Shown: positions 1 through 6,671 of the stretch, piece after piece | Layout: each line of letters starts with the position of its first letter | Position numbering within the stretch: position 1 is the stretch's first letter | Source: Candidatus Hydrogenedentota bacterium | Lineage (GTDB): Bacteria > Hydrogenedentota > Hydrogenedentia > Hydrogenedentales > SLHB01 | Assembly (NCBI GenBank): GCA_016934125.1 | Contig: JAFGTL010000733.1 | Location: 1 to 9,128, forward strand | Direction of reading: 5' to 3' | DNA length: 9,128 nt | The notes under the pieces: model-generated | Told to the model about the DNA's origin: nothing | What the model saw: only the letters and a program-made list of their open reading frames with translations | Databases searched by the model: none | Program-made: the position numbers and the translations under genes

Positions 1-238
1 CGCAGAGGTGATGGCTGACGGGGCAGATGCCGCACAGCCGTTGGACGACCACGGGCGCCTCCCAGTAGAAGCGGCCCTGGATGAAGCGCTCGAAGCCGCG
101 GAATTCGATGATGTGAAACCGGGCCTGCTCGACATGGTTGGCCTCATCCATGTGGATGGTGACCTTGCCGTGGCCCTCGACGCGGGTCACGGGATTGATG
201 ACGATCTTGCGTTTCGCGTTCTTGGCACCTTTAGCCAT
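1..238 (-). CDS. hoxH: NAD-reducing [NiFe] hydrogenase large subunit HoxH (N-terminal 79 residues, truncated by the window edge)
   Basis: This is the catalytic subunit of the soluble NAD-linked hydrogenase; with HoxY it forms the hydrogenase module that interconverts H2 with protons and electrons. Seen: the N-terminal signature NPVTRVEGHGK (residues 15-25), the EFRGFE segment typical of large subunits (about 45-50), and the first active-site motif RLCGICPVSHH (67-77). C69 and C72 of that motif are the expected ligands of the Ni-Fe centre. The second CxxC pair and the C-terminal processing site lie beyond the left edge. I chose ATG at 238 because a perfect GGAGG (248-252) sits 9 nt upstream; the in-frame ATG at 244 would be only 3 nt from it. 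It follows hoxY after 60 nt, as the last visible gene of the hox operon. Identification is firm; completeness is unknown. Confidence 0.95.
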   Translation of the reverse strand, partial: MAKGAKNAKRKIVINPVTRVEGHGKVTIHMDEANHVEQARFHIIEFRGFERFIQGRFYWEAPVVVQRLCGICPVSHHLC

Positions 239-264
239 AGTCATTTGCCTCCGAAGAGGGAGAG

Positions 265-291
265 GCGCGGCCCCGGCCGGCGGGGGCGCGC
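265..291 (-). other. GC-rich hairpin in the hoxY-hoxH gap
   Basis: Positions 265-269 pair with 287-291 (GCGCG/CGCGC) and 271-275 pair with 281-285 (CCCCG/CGGGG). There is one mismatch (270/286) and a 5-nt loop. The structure ends 12 nt before the hoxH Shine-Dalgarno (248-252) in the transcript. There is no U-tract, so it is not a typical intrinsic terminator. A role in mRNA stability or in setting the hoxH translation level is inferred only. Confidence 0.5.
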
Positions 292-298
292 ATCGCCC

Positions 299-838
299 TT
301 AGTCGTACTTGATCAGTTCGTAGGGCAATCCGACGTCCTTGCCCGTCAACAGCGCGGTCAACGCGGCCCACAAGGTATCGGCCGACGGCGGGCATCCGGG
401 CAGGAAGTAGTCGATCTTCACCACTTCATGGCAGGGATACACTTTGTCGAGCAGAATGGGGATGTCGGGGTCGTTCGGGATGCAGCCGTCCACGACGGTG
501 GGCCCGTTCAGATACGCTTCCTCGAGGCATTCCTTGAGGGGCACGGTGTTGCGCATGGCGGGCACGCCGCCGGTGAGGGCGCATTGCCCGACCGCGACGA
601 GGACCTTGCAGTTTTTGCGGAACTCCCGAAGCCACTCGACGTTCTCGTCGTTGCTGATGCCCCCTTCGAGGAGCCCGACGTCGACGGGGCGCGAAAAGGT
701 CTTGATATCGTTGATGGGCGACTTGTCGAACTCGACGAGGTCGGCGAGTTCGAGGATCCGATCGTCGATATCGAGCAGCGACATATGGCAACCGAAACAG
801 CCCGTGAAGGGGGCGGTTGCGACCAGTGGTTTTGCCAT
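299..838 (-). CDS. hoxY: NAD-reducing [NiFe] hydrogenase small subunit HoxY
   Basis: This 179-aa electron-transfer subunit pairs with HoxH and carries the cluster nearest the active site. Seen: GCFGCHMS near the N-terminus (C14, C17), LLEGGISN (56-63), GQCALTGGVP (C86) and LPGCPPSAD (C149). These are the four expected cysteines of a single proximal [4Fe-4S] cluster. There is no twin-arginine signal and no second or third cluster domain, which fits a short cytoplasmic group 3 small subunit rather than a membrane-bound uptake enzyme. The reading frame extends upstream to 928, but ATG at 838 starts exactly at the conserved N-terminus and has AAGGGA (846-851) 7 nt upstream. It lies 37 nt after hoxU and 60 nt before hoxH, in the same transcription unit. 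Confidence 0.95.
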   Translation of the reverse strand: MAKPLVATAPFTGCFGCHMSLLDIDDRILELADLVEFDKSPINDIKTFSRPVDVGLLEGGISNDENVEWLREFRKNCKVLVAVGQCALTGGVPAMRNTVPLKECLEEAYLNGPTVVDGCIPNDPDIPILLDKVYPCHEVVKIDYFLPGCPPSADTLWAALTALLTGKDVGLPYELIKYD

Positions 839-855
839 TCCTAGTCCCTTTCTTT

Positions 856-872
856 CCGGAGAGGTCCTCCGG
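856..872 (-). other. Perfect hairpin in the hoxU-hoxY gap
   Basis: A perfect 6-bp inverted repeat CCGGAG/CTCCGG (856-861 and 867-872) with a 5-nt loop fills about half of the 37-nt gap, a few bases before the hoxY ribosome-binding site (846-851). It has no U-tract. It could be a stabilising or translation-tuning element, but no function can be shown from sequence alone. Confidence 0.45.
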
Positions 873-875
873 CGG

Positions 876-1592
876 TCAACGCGTTGCCTTCTTGTGCTCG
901 ATGTCCGAGCCGATCGGGGTGTGGTCATAGGTTCGCTGGCCGACGGGCACGCGGTAACCCTCGCGTTTCACGCGGAGGCAGCCGGTGGGGCAGATTCGCG
1001 CGGCCTCGTCGGCGACGCTCATATCCGTGTCGGACAGGCCCTTGGCGCCATCAACGGCGATGCGCTTGTGGATGCCGCGGCCTTCGAAGCCGAACACGGT
1101 CTTGCCGTCTTCCACCTTCGAGGCACGGCTGCAGCGGCCACAGAGGATGCAGCGGTCGCGGTCGATGTAGACATCCTTGTGGCTGGCGTCGAGCTGGCGC
1201 GGCTGGCGCAGGTAGGGGAGGGTCGGCGTAAGCAGGCCGAGGCGGTAGGCCATGGCCTGGAGTTCGCAATCGCCGCTCGCCTCGCAGGAGGGGCAGTGGT
1301 GGTTGCCCTCGACGAAGAGCATCTCGACGATGGTGCGCCGGAACGCGTTGAGTTCCTCGGTGTCGTTCTCGATCACGAGGCCGTCGCTCGCGGGGAAGGT
1401 GCAGGAACTCGCCGGGCGGCCGTTCACCTTGACGGTGCACAGGCGGCAGTGGCCGCCGGGCGGGAGGTCCGGATGGTAGCAGAGCCGGGGGATGTAGACG
1501 CCGGCCTGATCCGCGGCTTCGAGGATAGTCTGCCCGGGCTGGGCGGCCACCTCGACGCCGTCGATGATAATCGTCATGGTTTCGTCGCTCAT
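876..1592 (-). CDS. hoxU: NAD-reducing hydrogenase diaphorase small subunit HoxU
   Basis: This 238-aa iron-sulfur subunit relays electrons between the HoxF flavin site and the HoxYH hydrogenase; it is homologous to the N-terminal part of complex I NuoG. Domains seen: a plant-type [2Fe-2S] domain with C38, C49, C52 and C64; a His-Cys [4Fe-4S] segment GNHHCPSCEASGDCEL (96-111: C100, C103, C109 and a nearby His); then CILCGRC (C148, C151, C154) with CPTGC (C201, and an extra C205) for another [4Fe-4S] cluster. The full set predicts three clusters. The length matches stand-alone HoxU and lacks the molybdopterin-like C-terminal part of NuoG. The start codon overlaps the hoxF stop by 4 nt (ATGA, 1589-1592), so translational coupling with hoxF is likely. 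Confidence 0.95.
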   Translation of the reverse strand: MSDETMTIIIDGVEVAAQPGQTILEAADQAGVYIPRLCYHPDLPPGGHCRLCTVKVNGRPASSCTFPASDGLVIENDTEELNAFRRTIVEMLFVEGNHHCPSCEASGDCELQAMAYRLGLLTPTLPYLRQPRQLDASHKDVYIDRDRCILCGRCSRASKVEDGKTVFGFEGRGIHKRIAVDGAKGLSDTDMSVADEAARICPTGCLRVKREGYRVPVGQRTYDHTPIGSDIEHKKATR

Positions 1593-3382
1593 ACGTGCTC
1601 TTCCTCCAGCTCAGGGTTCCGGCCCGTGATCGCGCAACTCTCGGCGATCGCTTTCTTCAGGTCGAAGGACGGGATGAAGTCTCCCGGCTTGATCAGGTTG
1701 TCGTAGAGGTCGGGGAAGTTCCGCAGCGTGGTCAGAATGGGATTCGCCGCGGTCTGCCCGAGGCCGCACCGGCTCATGGTCTTGACGGTGACGCCGAGCC
1801 GTTCGAGTTGATCGAGGTCGGCGCGGGTGCCTTTGCCTTCCAGAACCTTCTCGAGTTGCTTGAGCAGGAGCGTCGTGCCGACGCGGCAGGGGGCGCACCA
1901 TCCGCACGACTCGTCGACGAAGAACTCGATGAACTGGCGCATGCATTCGAGCAGGTTGCGTTCGGGGCCGAACACGATCACGGATCCGCCGGTGGGCACG
2001 TCCTCGAAGGAGATGGCGCGGCCGAAATCCTTCGGGGCGAGGCACTGGCCGGAGGGGCCGCCGATCTGCACGGCCTGGGCCCCGTCGGCGCCTACGAGTT
2101 CGAGGAGCTTCTCGACGGTGATTCCGTATTCGAGTTCGTACACGCCGGGCCGCTCGCAGTCGCCCGAGACGCTGAGGAGTTTGGTGCCGGTGGAGTCCTT
2201 GGTGCCCATGGCGGCGAACCAGTCGGCGCCGTGTTCGATGATGCGGGCGGCGCAACAGAGGGTTTCGACGTTGTTCACGGAACTGGGCCGGCTGAGGTAT
2301 CCCTTCTGGACTGGGAACGGGGGTCGGTCGCGGGGCGCGCCGCGTTTGCCTTCGAGGGACTCGATGAGTGCGGATTCTTCGCCGCAGACGTAGGCGCCGG
2401 CGCCCAACTGGATGCGGATGTCGAAGTTGAAGCCCTCGCGGCCGCAGATGTTCTCGCCGAGCAAGCCGAGGCGGCGGCGTTTGGCGAGGGTCTGCTGGAG
2501 GTGGCCGATGAGGTACTCGTATTCGCCCCGCAGGTATAGGAAGCCTTCCTGGGCGCCGATGGCGTAGCCGGCGACGGTCATGCCTTCGAAGAGGAGGTCG
2601 GCCTGTTCGGTAAGGATGACGCGGTCTTTGAAGGTGCCGGGCTCGCCCTCATCGCCGTTGCACACGACGTAGTGGGCGTCGGCCTCGGCCTTGCGGCAGA
2701 AGTCCCACTTCATGGCGGTGGGGAATCCGGCGCCGCCGCGTCCGCGGACGCGGGCCCGGTTGAGTTCGTTGATGACGTCGTCGGCGGTCATGTTGACGGC
2801 CTTGCGGATGGCAGCGCCGCGTTCCATGGGGGCGAAGACGACGGGGCCGGTCTGGCGCAGGTTCAATTCGACCTCGGAGGATTCGTAGCCGCCTTCGTGG
2901 AGCCTGCCGCCGCCCTCGCCTTTGCGGAGGGCCGCGACGATGCCGGGCACATCCTGGGGCCGGATCCGTGTCAGCACGACGCCGTTCACGAGGGCGGACG
3001 GGGGCTGGTCGGACATGCCGATGCAGGGGGTGTACTCGAGGGAGATCTTGCCGTCTTCGCTCGTCTCGCCGAAAGAGCAGCCTACGGCCTCCTCGAAGGC
3101 TTTGGCGACTTCGTCGGCGCCCTTCATGCGCTCGACGACGGCGTTGCAAAGCCGGATGGTGGCGCGCCCCTTGGGTTCACGGGAGAAGAACGCGTAGAAG
3201 CTGGCCATGTCGCGGACTTCGACGCGATGAATGCCGAGGGCGTCGGCGACAAGCCCGATCGTGTCCTCGGACAGGTGCCCCAGTTCGGCATGGAGCGCCC
3301 GCGCGATGTCCATGAGACGGCCGCGGTCCTTCCCGAATTTCTCCACCGTTTCGTTGACGAGTTTCGCGTAATCTTCAGCCAT
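1589..3382 (-). CDS. hoxF: NAD-reducing hydrogenase diaphorase large subunit HoxF, with fused HoxE/NuoE-like N-terminal domain
   Basis: This 597-aa protein is the NAD(H)-binding flavoprotein of the soluble hydrogenase; it passes electrons between NAD(H) and HoxU. Residues 1 to about 155 are a NuoE/HoxE-like thioredoxin-fold domain. Only C79 and C120 remain of the four classical [2Fe-2S] cysteines; the other two positions are E84 and S124. Residues about 175-580 are NuoF-like: GRGGAGFPTAMKW (214-226) and NGDEGEPGTFKD (242-253) for FMN/NADH binding, GAGAYVCGEESALI (327-340), an SLBB-like stretch, then CGWCAPC (C493, C496, C499) and SRCGLG (C539) for a [4Fe-4S] cluster. The open frame reaches 3484, but ATG at 3382 fits the family N-terminus and has GGAGG (3392-3396) 9 nt upstream, the same spacing as hoxH. 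It is the first gene of hoxFUYH. No separate hoxE is present because the domain is fused. Confidence 0.96.
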   Translation of the reverse strand: MAEDYAKLVNETVEKFGKDRGRLMDIARALHAELGHLSEDTIGLVADALGIHRVEVRDMASFYAFFSREPKGRATIRLCNAVVERMKGADEVAKAFEEAVGCSFGETSEDGKISLEYTPCIGMSDQPPSALVNGVVLTRIRPQDVPGIVAALRKGEGGGRLHEGGYESSEVELNLRQTGPVVFAPMERGAAIRKAVNMTADDVINELNRARVRGRGGAGFPTAMKWDFCRKAEADAHYVVCNGDEGEPGTFKDRVILTEQADLLFEGMTVAGYAIGAQEGFLYLRGEYEYLIGHLQQTLAKRRRLGLLGENICGREGFNFDIRIQLGAGAYVCGEESALIESLEGKRGAPRDRPPFPVQKGYLSRPSSVNNVETLCCAARIIEHGADWFAAMGTKDSTGTKLLSVSGDCERPGVYELEYGITVEKLLELVGADGAQAVQIGGPSGQCLAPKDFGRAISFEDVPTGGSVIVFGPERNLLECMRQFIEFFVDESCGWCAPCRVGTTLLLKQLEKVLEGKGTRADLDQLERLGVTVKTMSRCGLGQTAANPILTTLRNFPDLYDNLIKPGDFIPSFDLKKAIAESCAITGRNPELEEEHV

Positions 3383-3426
3383 TCTCTCCTGCCTCCAACG
3401 CGGCGACGTGCAGCGCCTCCTTGGTT

Positions 3427-3461
3427 GCGCATGGCGTGCGCCGAACCGGAAAGATATCCGG
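3427..3461 (-). other. Two small hairpins in the hox 5' leader
   Basis: If transcription starts near 3532, hoxF has a leader of about 150 nt. It contains two perfect 5-bp inverted repeats: GCGCA/TGCGC (3427-3431 and 3437-3441, 5-nt loop) and CCGGA/TCCGG (3446-3450 and 3457-3461, 6-nt loop). No known riboswitch pattern was recognised. The rest of the leader (3383-3426 and 3462-3532) shows only the ribosome-binding site. Confidence 0.3.
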
Positions 3462-3532
3462 CGGCGGGCCATGTAACCGTCCACTGCCTGAGCGGGTGAG
3501 CGCCCGGAGCCCGAGAAGGGCGCGCCCGCAAT

Positions 3533-3550
3533 TCGTGAATCTTATCACAA
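3533..3550. promoter_or_regulatory. Predicted Rex operator upstream of hoxF
   Basis: The 18-mer TCGTGAATCTTATCACAA matches the Rex-family consensus TTGTGAAATTTTTCACAA at 14 of 18 positions. The GTGA...TCAC core is intact and the half-sites are correctly spaced. It lies in the gap between rex and hoxF and covers the predicted -10 element of the hox promoter, where bound Rex would block RNA polymerase. Rex binds such sites when NADH is low and leaves when NADH rises. The site match is seen; binding is inferred. Confidence 0.75.
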
Positions 3551-3568
3551 GTTCTTTGGCCCGTTCAA
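3539..3568 (-). promoter_or_regulatory. Predicted sigma-70 promoter of the hoxFUYH operon
   Basis: On the minus strand TTGAAC (3568-3563) is followed after 18 bp by TAAGAT (3544-3539). These are 4 of 6 matches each to TTGACA and TATAAT. The start point would be near 3532, giving a leader of about 150 nt. The -10 hexamer lies wholly inside the predicted Rex operator, which supports both calls. Because rex and hox share a strand, read-through from rex may also contribute. Confidence 0.5.
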
Positions 3569-3574
3569 CACTCG

Positions 3575-3582
3575 TCACAAGT
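3575..3582 (-). promoter_or_regulatory. Second Rex-type half-site, 30 bp upstream of the first
   Basis: The minus-strand sequence ACTTGTGA occurs at 3582-3575 and again at 3552-3545, exactly 30 bp apart (about three helical turns). The upstream copy has no good inverted partner. It could be a weak auxiliary Rex site that helps cooperative binding just upstream of the -35 element, or chance. Confidence 0.35.
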
Positions 3583-3598
3583 ACGAATTCTCAAGCCC

Positions 3599-3622
3599 TC
3601 GCCCCCGCGGGACGCGGGGCGG
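3599..3622 (-). other. GC-rich hairpin downstream of rex
   Basis: Positions 3601-3609 and 3613-3620 form an 8-bp GC stem with one bulged C and a 3-nt loop; a C-G pair and a T-G wobble extend it to 3599-3622. It begins about 45 nt after the rex stop codon. No run of T follows on the minus strand, so intrinsic termination is doubtful. It could slow read-through or protect the 3' end of the rex message. Confidence 0.3.
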
Positions 3623-3666
3623 AATCGGGCTGGGTCGAACCGCATAACGCATTATTTTGCAGAATG

Positions 3667-4317
3667 TTATCCATTTCCCCGGGCTGCTTGATTCAAGTGA
3701 TAGCTCAATACGGCAAGCCCCACAGAGATGTGTTCGTGGCGCACAAACACGTCGTCGGGAAGAACGAGATCCGTTGCGGCGAAATTCCAGATCGCCTTAA
3801 TGCCGGCGCTGACGGCGAGGTCGGCGACTTCCTGGGCGTCCTCGGCGGGGACGCAGATGATGGCCATGCTGGCGTGGTGCTGGGCGACCACCAGGGCCAG
3901 GCGCTGTACGGGGAGGACGACGAGCCCCCCGCCGACCAAGCCGACCTTGACGGGGTCTTTGTCGAAGAGGCCGCAGATCTCGAGGCCGTAACTGGAGAAC
4001 CCGCGATAGGATGCGATGGCGCTGCCGAGGCGGCCGACGCCGATGAGGACGGCGCGGTAGGGATGGTCGAAGCCAAGGGCATCGCGGATGGCGCTGACGA
4101 CTTCGGCGCATTTGAAGCCGACGTTGGGCAGGCCGCGCACGCCGATGGCGGCCAGGTCTTTGCGAACCAGCGTGTCATCGGTGTGCATCAACTCGGCGAC
4201 CTGGCCGCTCGTCACGGTTTCCCCGAGTCCCGCCTCCGTGACGTCGCTCAGGAAATGGTAGTAGTGCATCAGGCGTTCGAGTAGCGCGTGCCTCAGTCCG
4301 TCAGGCGCATTGCGCAT
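3667..4317 (-). CDS. rex: Redox-sensing transcriptional repressor Rex
   Basis: This 216-aa protein is a full-length Rex, a homodimeric repressor that senses the NADH/NAD+ ratio. Residues 1 to about 80 are a winged-helix DNA-binding domain containing TSGQVAELM and the family-typical VRKDL (51-55) in the recognition region, followed by GLPNVGFKC. Residues about 85-200 are a Rossmann NAD(H)-binding domain with VLIGVGRLGSA (90-100; GxGxxG) and LFDKDP (117-122). The C-terminal helix LAVLSYHLNQ (201-210) matches the domain-swapped helix of the family. ATG at 4317 agrees with the family N-terminus and has GGAGGGGG (4327-4334) 9 nt upstream; the frame's ATG at 4404 would add 29 unrelated residues. 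It sits directly upstream of hoxFUYH on the same strand, with a Rex operator between, so the NADH-linked hydrogenase is its likely target. Confidence 0.95.
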   Translation of the reverse strand: MRNAPDGLRHALLERLMHYYHFLSDVTEAGLGETVTSGQVAELMHTDDTLVRKDLAAIGVRGLPNVGFKCAEVVSAIRDALGFDHPYRAVLIGVGRLGSAIASYRGFSSYGLEICGLFDKDPVKVGLVGGGLVVLPVQRLALVVAQHHASMAIICVPAEDAQEVADLAVSAGIKAIWNFAATDLVLPDDVFVRHEHISVGLAVLSYHLNQAARGNG

Positions 4318-4422
4318 CGGAGAAATCCCCCTCCTCGCGCTGGAGTCCCTTCGAGGCCCTTCCCATGTCGGGGCCCGAACCCGGAGGTGCGAGCCGCCCA
4401 TCACTCAAAGTCGTCCGCCGCC

Positions 4423-4431
4423 AGTATGCCA
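4423..4431 (-). promoter_or_regulatory. Possible extended -10 promoter for rex
   Basis: On the minus strand TGG-CATACT (4431-4423) resembles an extended -10 element (TGn plus a hexamer matching TATAAT at 4 of 6). No good -35 was found. It lies in the 172-bp gap between the orphan enzyme's stop and rex and would give a leader of about 100 nt. No Rex-type dyad was seen in this gap, so autoregulation of rex is not supported here. Confidence 0.25.
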
Positions 4432-4489
4432 CAGCGGAACCCCAAAACGATACCTGCGATTGCCCGGGGCCGGTGCGGGGTGCTCCGCG

Positions 4490-6634
4490 TCAGCCGTCGC
4501 CCTCGATGGCAGCGGCCGGACGCGGGCCGAACGACCATGTGCAGGTGAATCCGTCGATTCGCGTCGTGCAGAGGCCGTCCGTCTCATCGATGCGTATCGG
4601 CGGGTGGGCGGCGGTGTCGTCGTGATGCTGCTCGGGGCAGCACAAGACGGCCATCGCGGCGATCTCGGCGCCCGCGGGCACGTCGCGCGGGGTATCGTCG
4701 AGGCCGAGGATCAGATCGTCCTCGATGGCGTGCCATACGACGAATCGATGGCGGTTGATGTAGACGGCGGCGCCGGTGGTCTCGAACACGAATCCCAGTT
4801 TGTCGTCCACGTTCACCCAGGGGGAGGGGGCGAGCGGTTGGGTGACGTCATGGTCGGGCGAGTCGGACGCATAGCCTTCGAATTCGGCCTGGTTGCCCTG
4901 CCAATAGAGCCGGCGGCGGCCGCGCAAGTCGGGATGCTCGGCGAACAGGCCGTCGTTCATGATGCTGACATAGCCTTGGCGGACGTGCTCGACGGTGATA
5001 TCGGCGAGGGCGGTGAGCCGCTCGTGCACGAAGCACTTCCCCGTGGGCAGGGACGCGAAGAAGACGTGGCGGCGGACGGTGCATTGGGCGAGATCTTCGA
5101 TGAGGAGGGCGCAGACGCGATCCGTATCCTCGCGAAGCCGGAAGGCCACCTGCTTGCGGGAGGCGTCCTTGCCGCGCACGGCCACCCGGGCGAGCAGCGT
5201 GCCGCGGGCACAACCCACGAGCCGTATGCCTTCCCGGGTGGCCGGGAGCACCATCGTCTCGTTGCGCCACGAGAGACTCGTGCGGCCTTTGTCGTGAACG
5301 TGGAGAACGGTGCCGCCATGGGGGTAGACGTGCACGCCGCGTACGGATTCGAGGAAGACTCCGGGCTCGGTGGGCGCGCAGGCCGGTTCGGCGAGCCGGA
5401 AGGCGAGATAGGCGTTCGCCGCGGCCCAAACGCCGAGTTCGCGCATGATCATGCAGTCCTGCTGATCGTGGCAGAACCGGGCCACTTCCTCCGGCACGCA
5501 GCGTCCGCCATGGGCCTCGGAGGATCGTTCGAGCTGGCGCAGGGCGCGTTCGTGGAGCAGGCCGGCATCGGGATCGCGGAGGTAGGTGGCGGCCAGCGCG
5601 TGGCCCGCGCAGGTGGTCGTGAGGAAGACATAGGGCCAGTCCATGCCCTGAACGGTGTGGGCGATGCCGAAGTCATCGCACCAGGCCTTCAGGATGGCAT
5701 AGATCTCAGGGCGCCGCCAGTGGAAATGGGGCGGCACGGCGGCGCCGAACACCCGCACGAGGCTCTCGGCCAGGCCCGTCAGCGAGATGGCGGCCGCCGC
5801 ATAGAAGGGATGCACGATCCCGTGGTTCTCGACGGTGCCGTCGGGCAGGACGGTGCAACAGAAGCGCGTCCAGTCGGCCACGGAGCCGGCGTCGTCGAAG
5901 GGCGTGGGATCGACGATGTCGTCGGCGGTCACGCACGAGCAAAACGTCCAGCGCTTGGCGTTCTCCCACAGGGCGTCCCAGTCCGGCTGGTTGGGCAGAA
6001 GCATGAGGGATCCGGTGAGGCCGAGGCCCGTCCAGGCGTTTTCCTCGATCTGCGAATCGACGTATACGCCGGATTTGGGCGCCATGGTGCCGAACCGGGC
6101 GATGTAGTCGGCGGCCACGGTGGCGAGCATGGCGCGATCCTCGTCGTCGAGCAAATCGTTCAGCAGCGCTGCCGAGAGCACCATCGGGGCGATGGTGGTG
6201 GCACACTGGCTTTCGGGGAAGAAGCCCTTGCCGCGCTCGCCCCATTTGGTGTTGCCGGCGGGCCGATCGTTCCAGCCCGTGGCGGGCCGGAGGCAGTCTT
6301 CGGGCCCGGTGTCGTGGGTGAAGCAGAGGTACCGCAGGGCGCAGCGGGCCATGGCGCGCAGTTCGTCGCGCGAGCGGCCCGCGTGGCGCTCGTCGAAATC
6401 GGGCGACGCGGTCGCGGCGGCGATGGCGAAGAGCGGCAACGCCGTCTCGTTGCCATACCAGTGGAGGCCGCCGAGGAAATGGCCGCAATCGGGCCGCACG
6501 GGCCAAGGCGCGTACAGGTTCGCCTTGATGGCGTATCGAATCCACCGGGTGATGACGTTCAGGTAGCGTGCGCTCACGGCGTTCTCGCCAGGAAGGGCGA
6601 CAGCGTTCGTGAGGCCAGTCGCCTCGCAGGACAT
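4490..6634 (-). CDS. Large uncharacterised protein, possibly an alpha/alpha-toroid glycan-active enzyme
   Basis: I do not recognise this 714-aa protein with certainty. Its layout resembles polysaccharide lyases and heparinase-II/III-like proteins. The first ~415 residues are mostly helical, rich in aromatics and in short motifs common in (alpha/alpha) barrels: HFLGGLHWYGNETALPLF (52-69), IEENAWTGLGLTG (196-208), PDGTVENHGIVHPFY (264-278) and QDCMIMRELGVWAAANAY (392-409). Residues about 425-700 look beta-rich, as in a C-terminal sandwich domain. N270, H271 and Y278 are candidate catalytic residues by analogy only. There is no signal peptide or membrane segment, so it is probably cytoplasmic. 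ATG at 6634 is supported by AGGAGG (6641-6646) 6 nt upstream; the frame continues to 7168 but that part is low-complexity and lacks family character. It is upstream of rex by 172 bp; a link to hydrogen metabolism is not evident. Confidence 0.75.
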   Translation of the reverse strand: MSCEATGLTNAVALPGENAVSARYLNVITRWIRYAIKANLYAPWPVRPDCGHFLGGLHWYGNETALPLFAIAAATASPDFDERHAGRSRDELRAMARCALRYLCFTHDTGPEDCLRPATGWNDRPAGNTKWGERGKGFFPESQCATTIAPMVLSAALLNDLLDDEDRAMLATVAADYIARFGTMAPKSGVYVDSQIEENAWTGLGLTGSLMLLPNQPDWDALWENAKRWTFCSCVTADDIVDPTPFDDAGSVADWTRFCCTVLPDGTVENHGIVHPFYAAAAISLTGLAESLVRVFGAAVPPHFHWRRPEIYAILKAWCDDFGIAHTVQGMDWPYVFLTTTCAGHALAATYLRDPDAGLLHERALRQLERSSEAHGGRCVPEEVARFCHDQQDCMIMRELGVWAAANAYLAFRLAEPACAPTEPGVFLESVRGVHVYPHGGTVLHVHDKGRTSLSWRNETMVLPATREGIRLVGCARGTLLARVAVRGKDASRKQVAFRLREDTDRVCALLIEDLAQCTVRRHVFFASLPTGKCFVHERLTALADITVEHVRQGYVSIMNDGLFAEHPDLRGRRRLYWQGNQAEFEGYASDSPDHDVTQPLAPSPWVNVDDKLGFVFETTGAAVYINRHRFVVWHAIEDDLILGLDDTPRDVPAGAEIAAMAVLCCPEQHHDDTAAHPPIRIDETDGLCTTRIDGFTCTWSFGPRPAAAIEGDG

Positions 6635-6646
6635 AGCAAACCTCCT

Positions 6647-6663
6647 CGCGCCTGTACGGCGCG
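6647..6663. other. Dyad/hairpin next to the ribosome-binding site of the 714-aa gene
   Basis: A perfect 6-bp inverted repeat CGCGCC/GGCGCG (6647-6652 and 6658-6663) with loop TGTAC directly abuts the AGGAGG at 6641-6646. It could be an operator or an RNA hairpin affecting ribosome access. Confidence 0.35.
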
Positions 6664-6671
6664 TCAAGGGC

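Noticed and set aside
2672..3499. Long plus-strand open frame opposite hoxF
   Set aside because: It is antisense to conserved hoxF codons and is repetitive in composition; the minus-strand product is unmistakable.
3599..3622. Intrinsic terminator after rex
   Set aside because: The stem is good but no T-tract follows on the minus strand.
3421..4284. Plus-strand open frame opposite rex
   Set aside because: It is a shadow of rex and crosses the operator/promoter gap; no domain is seen.
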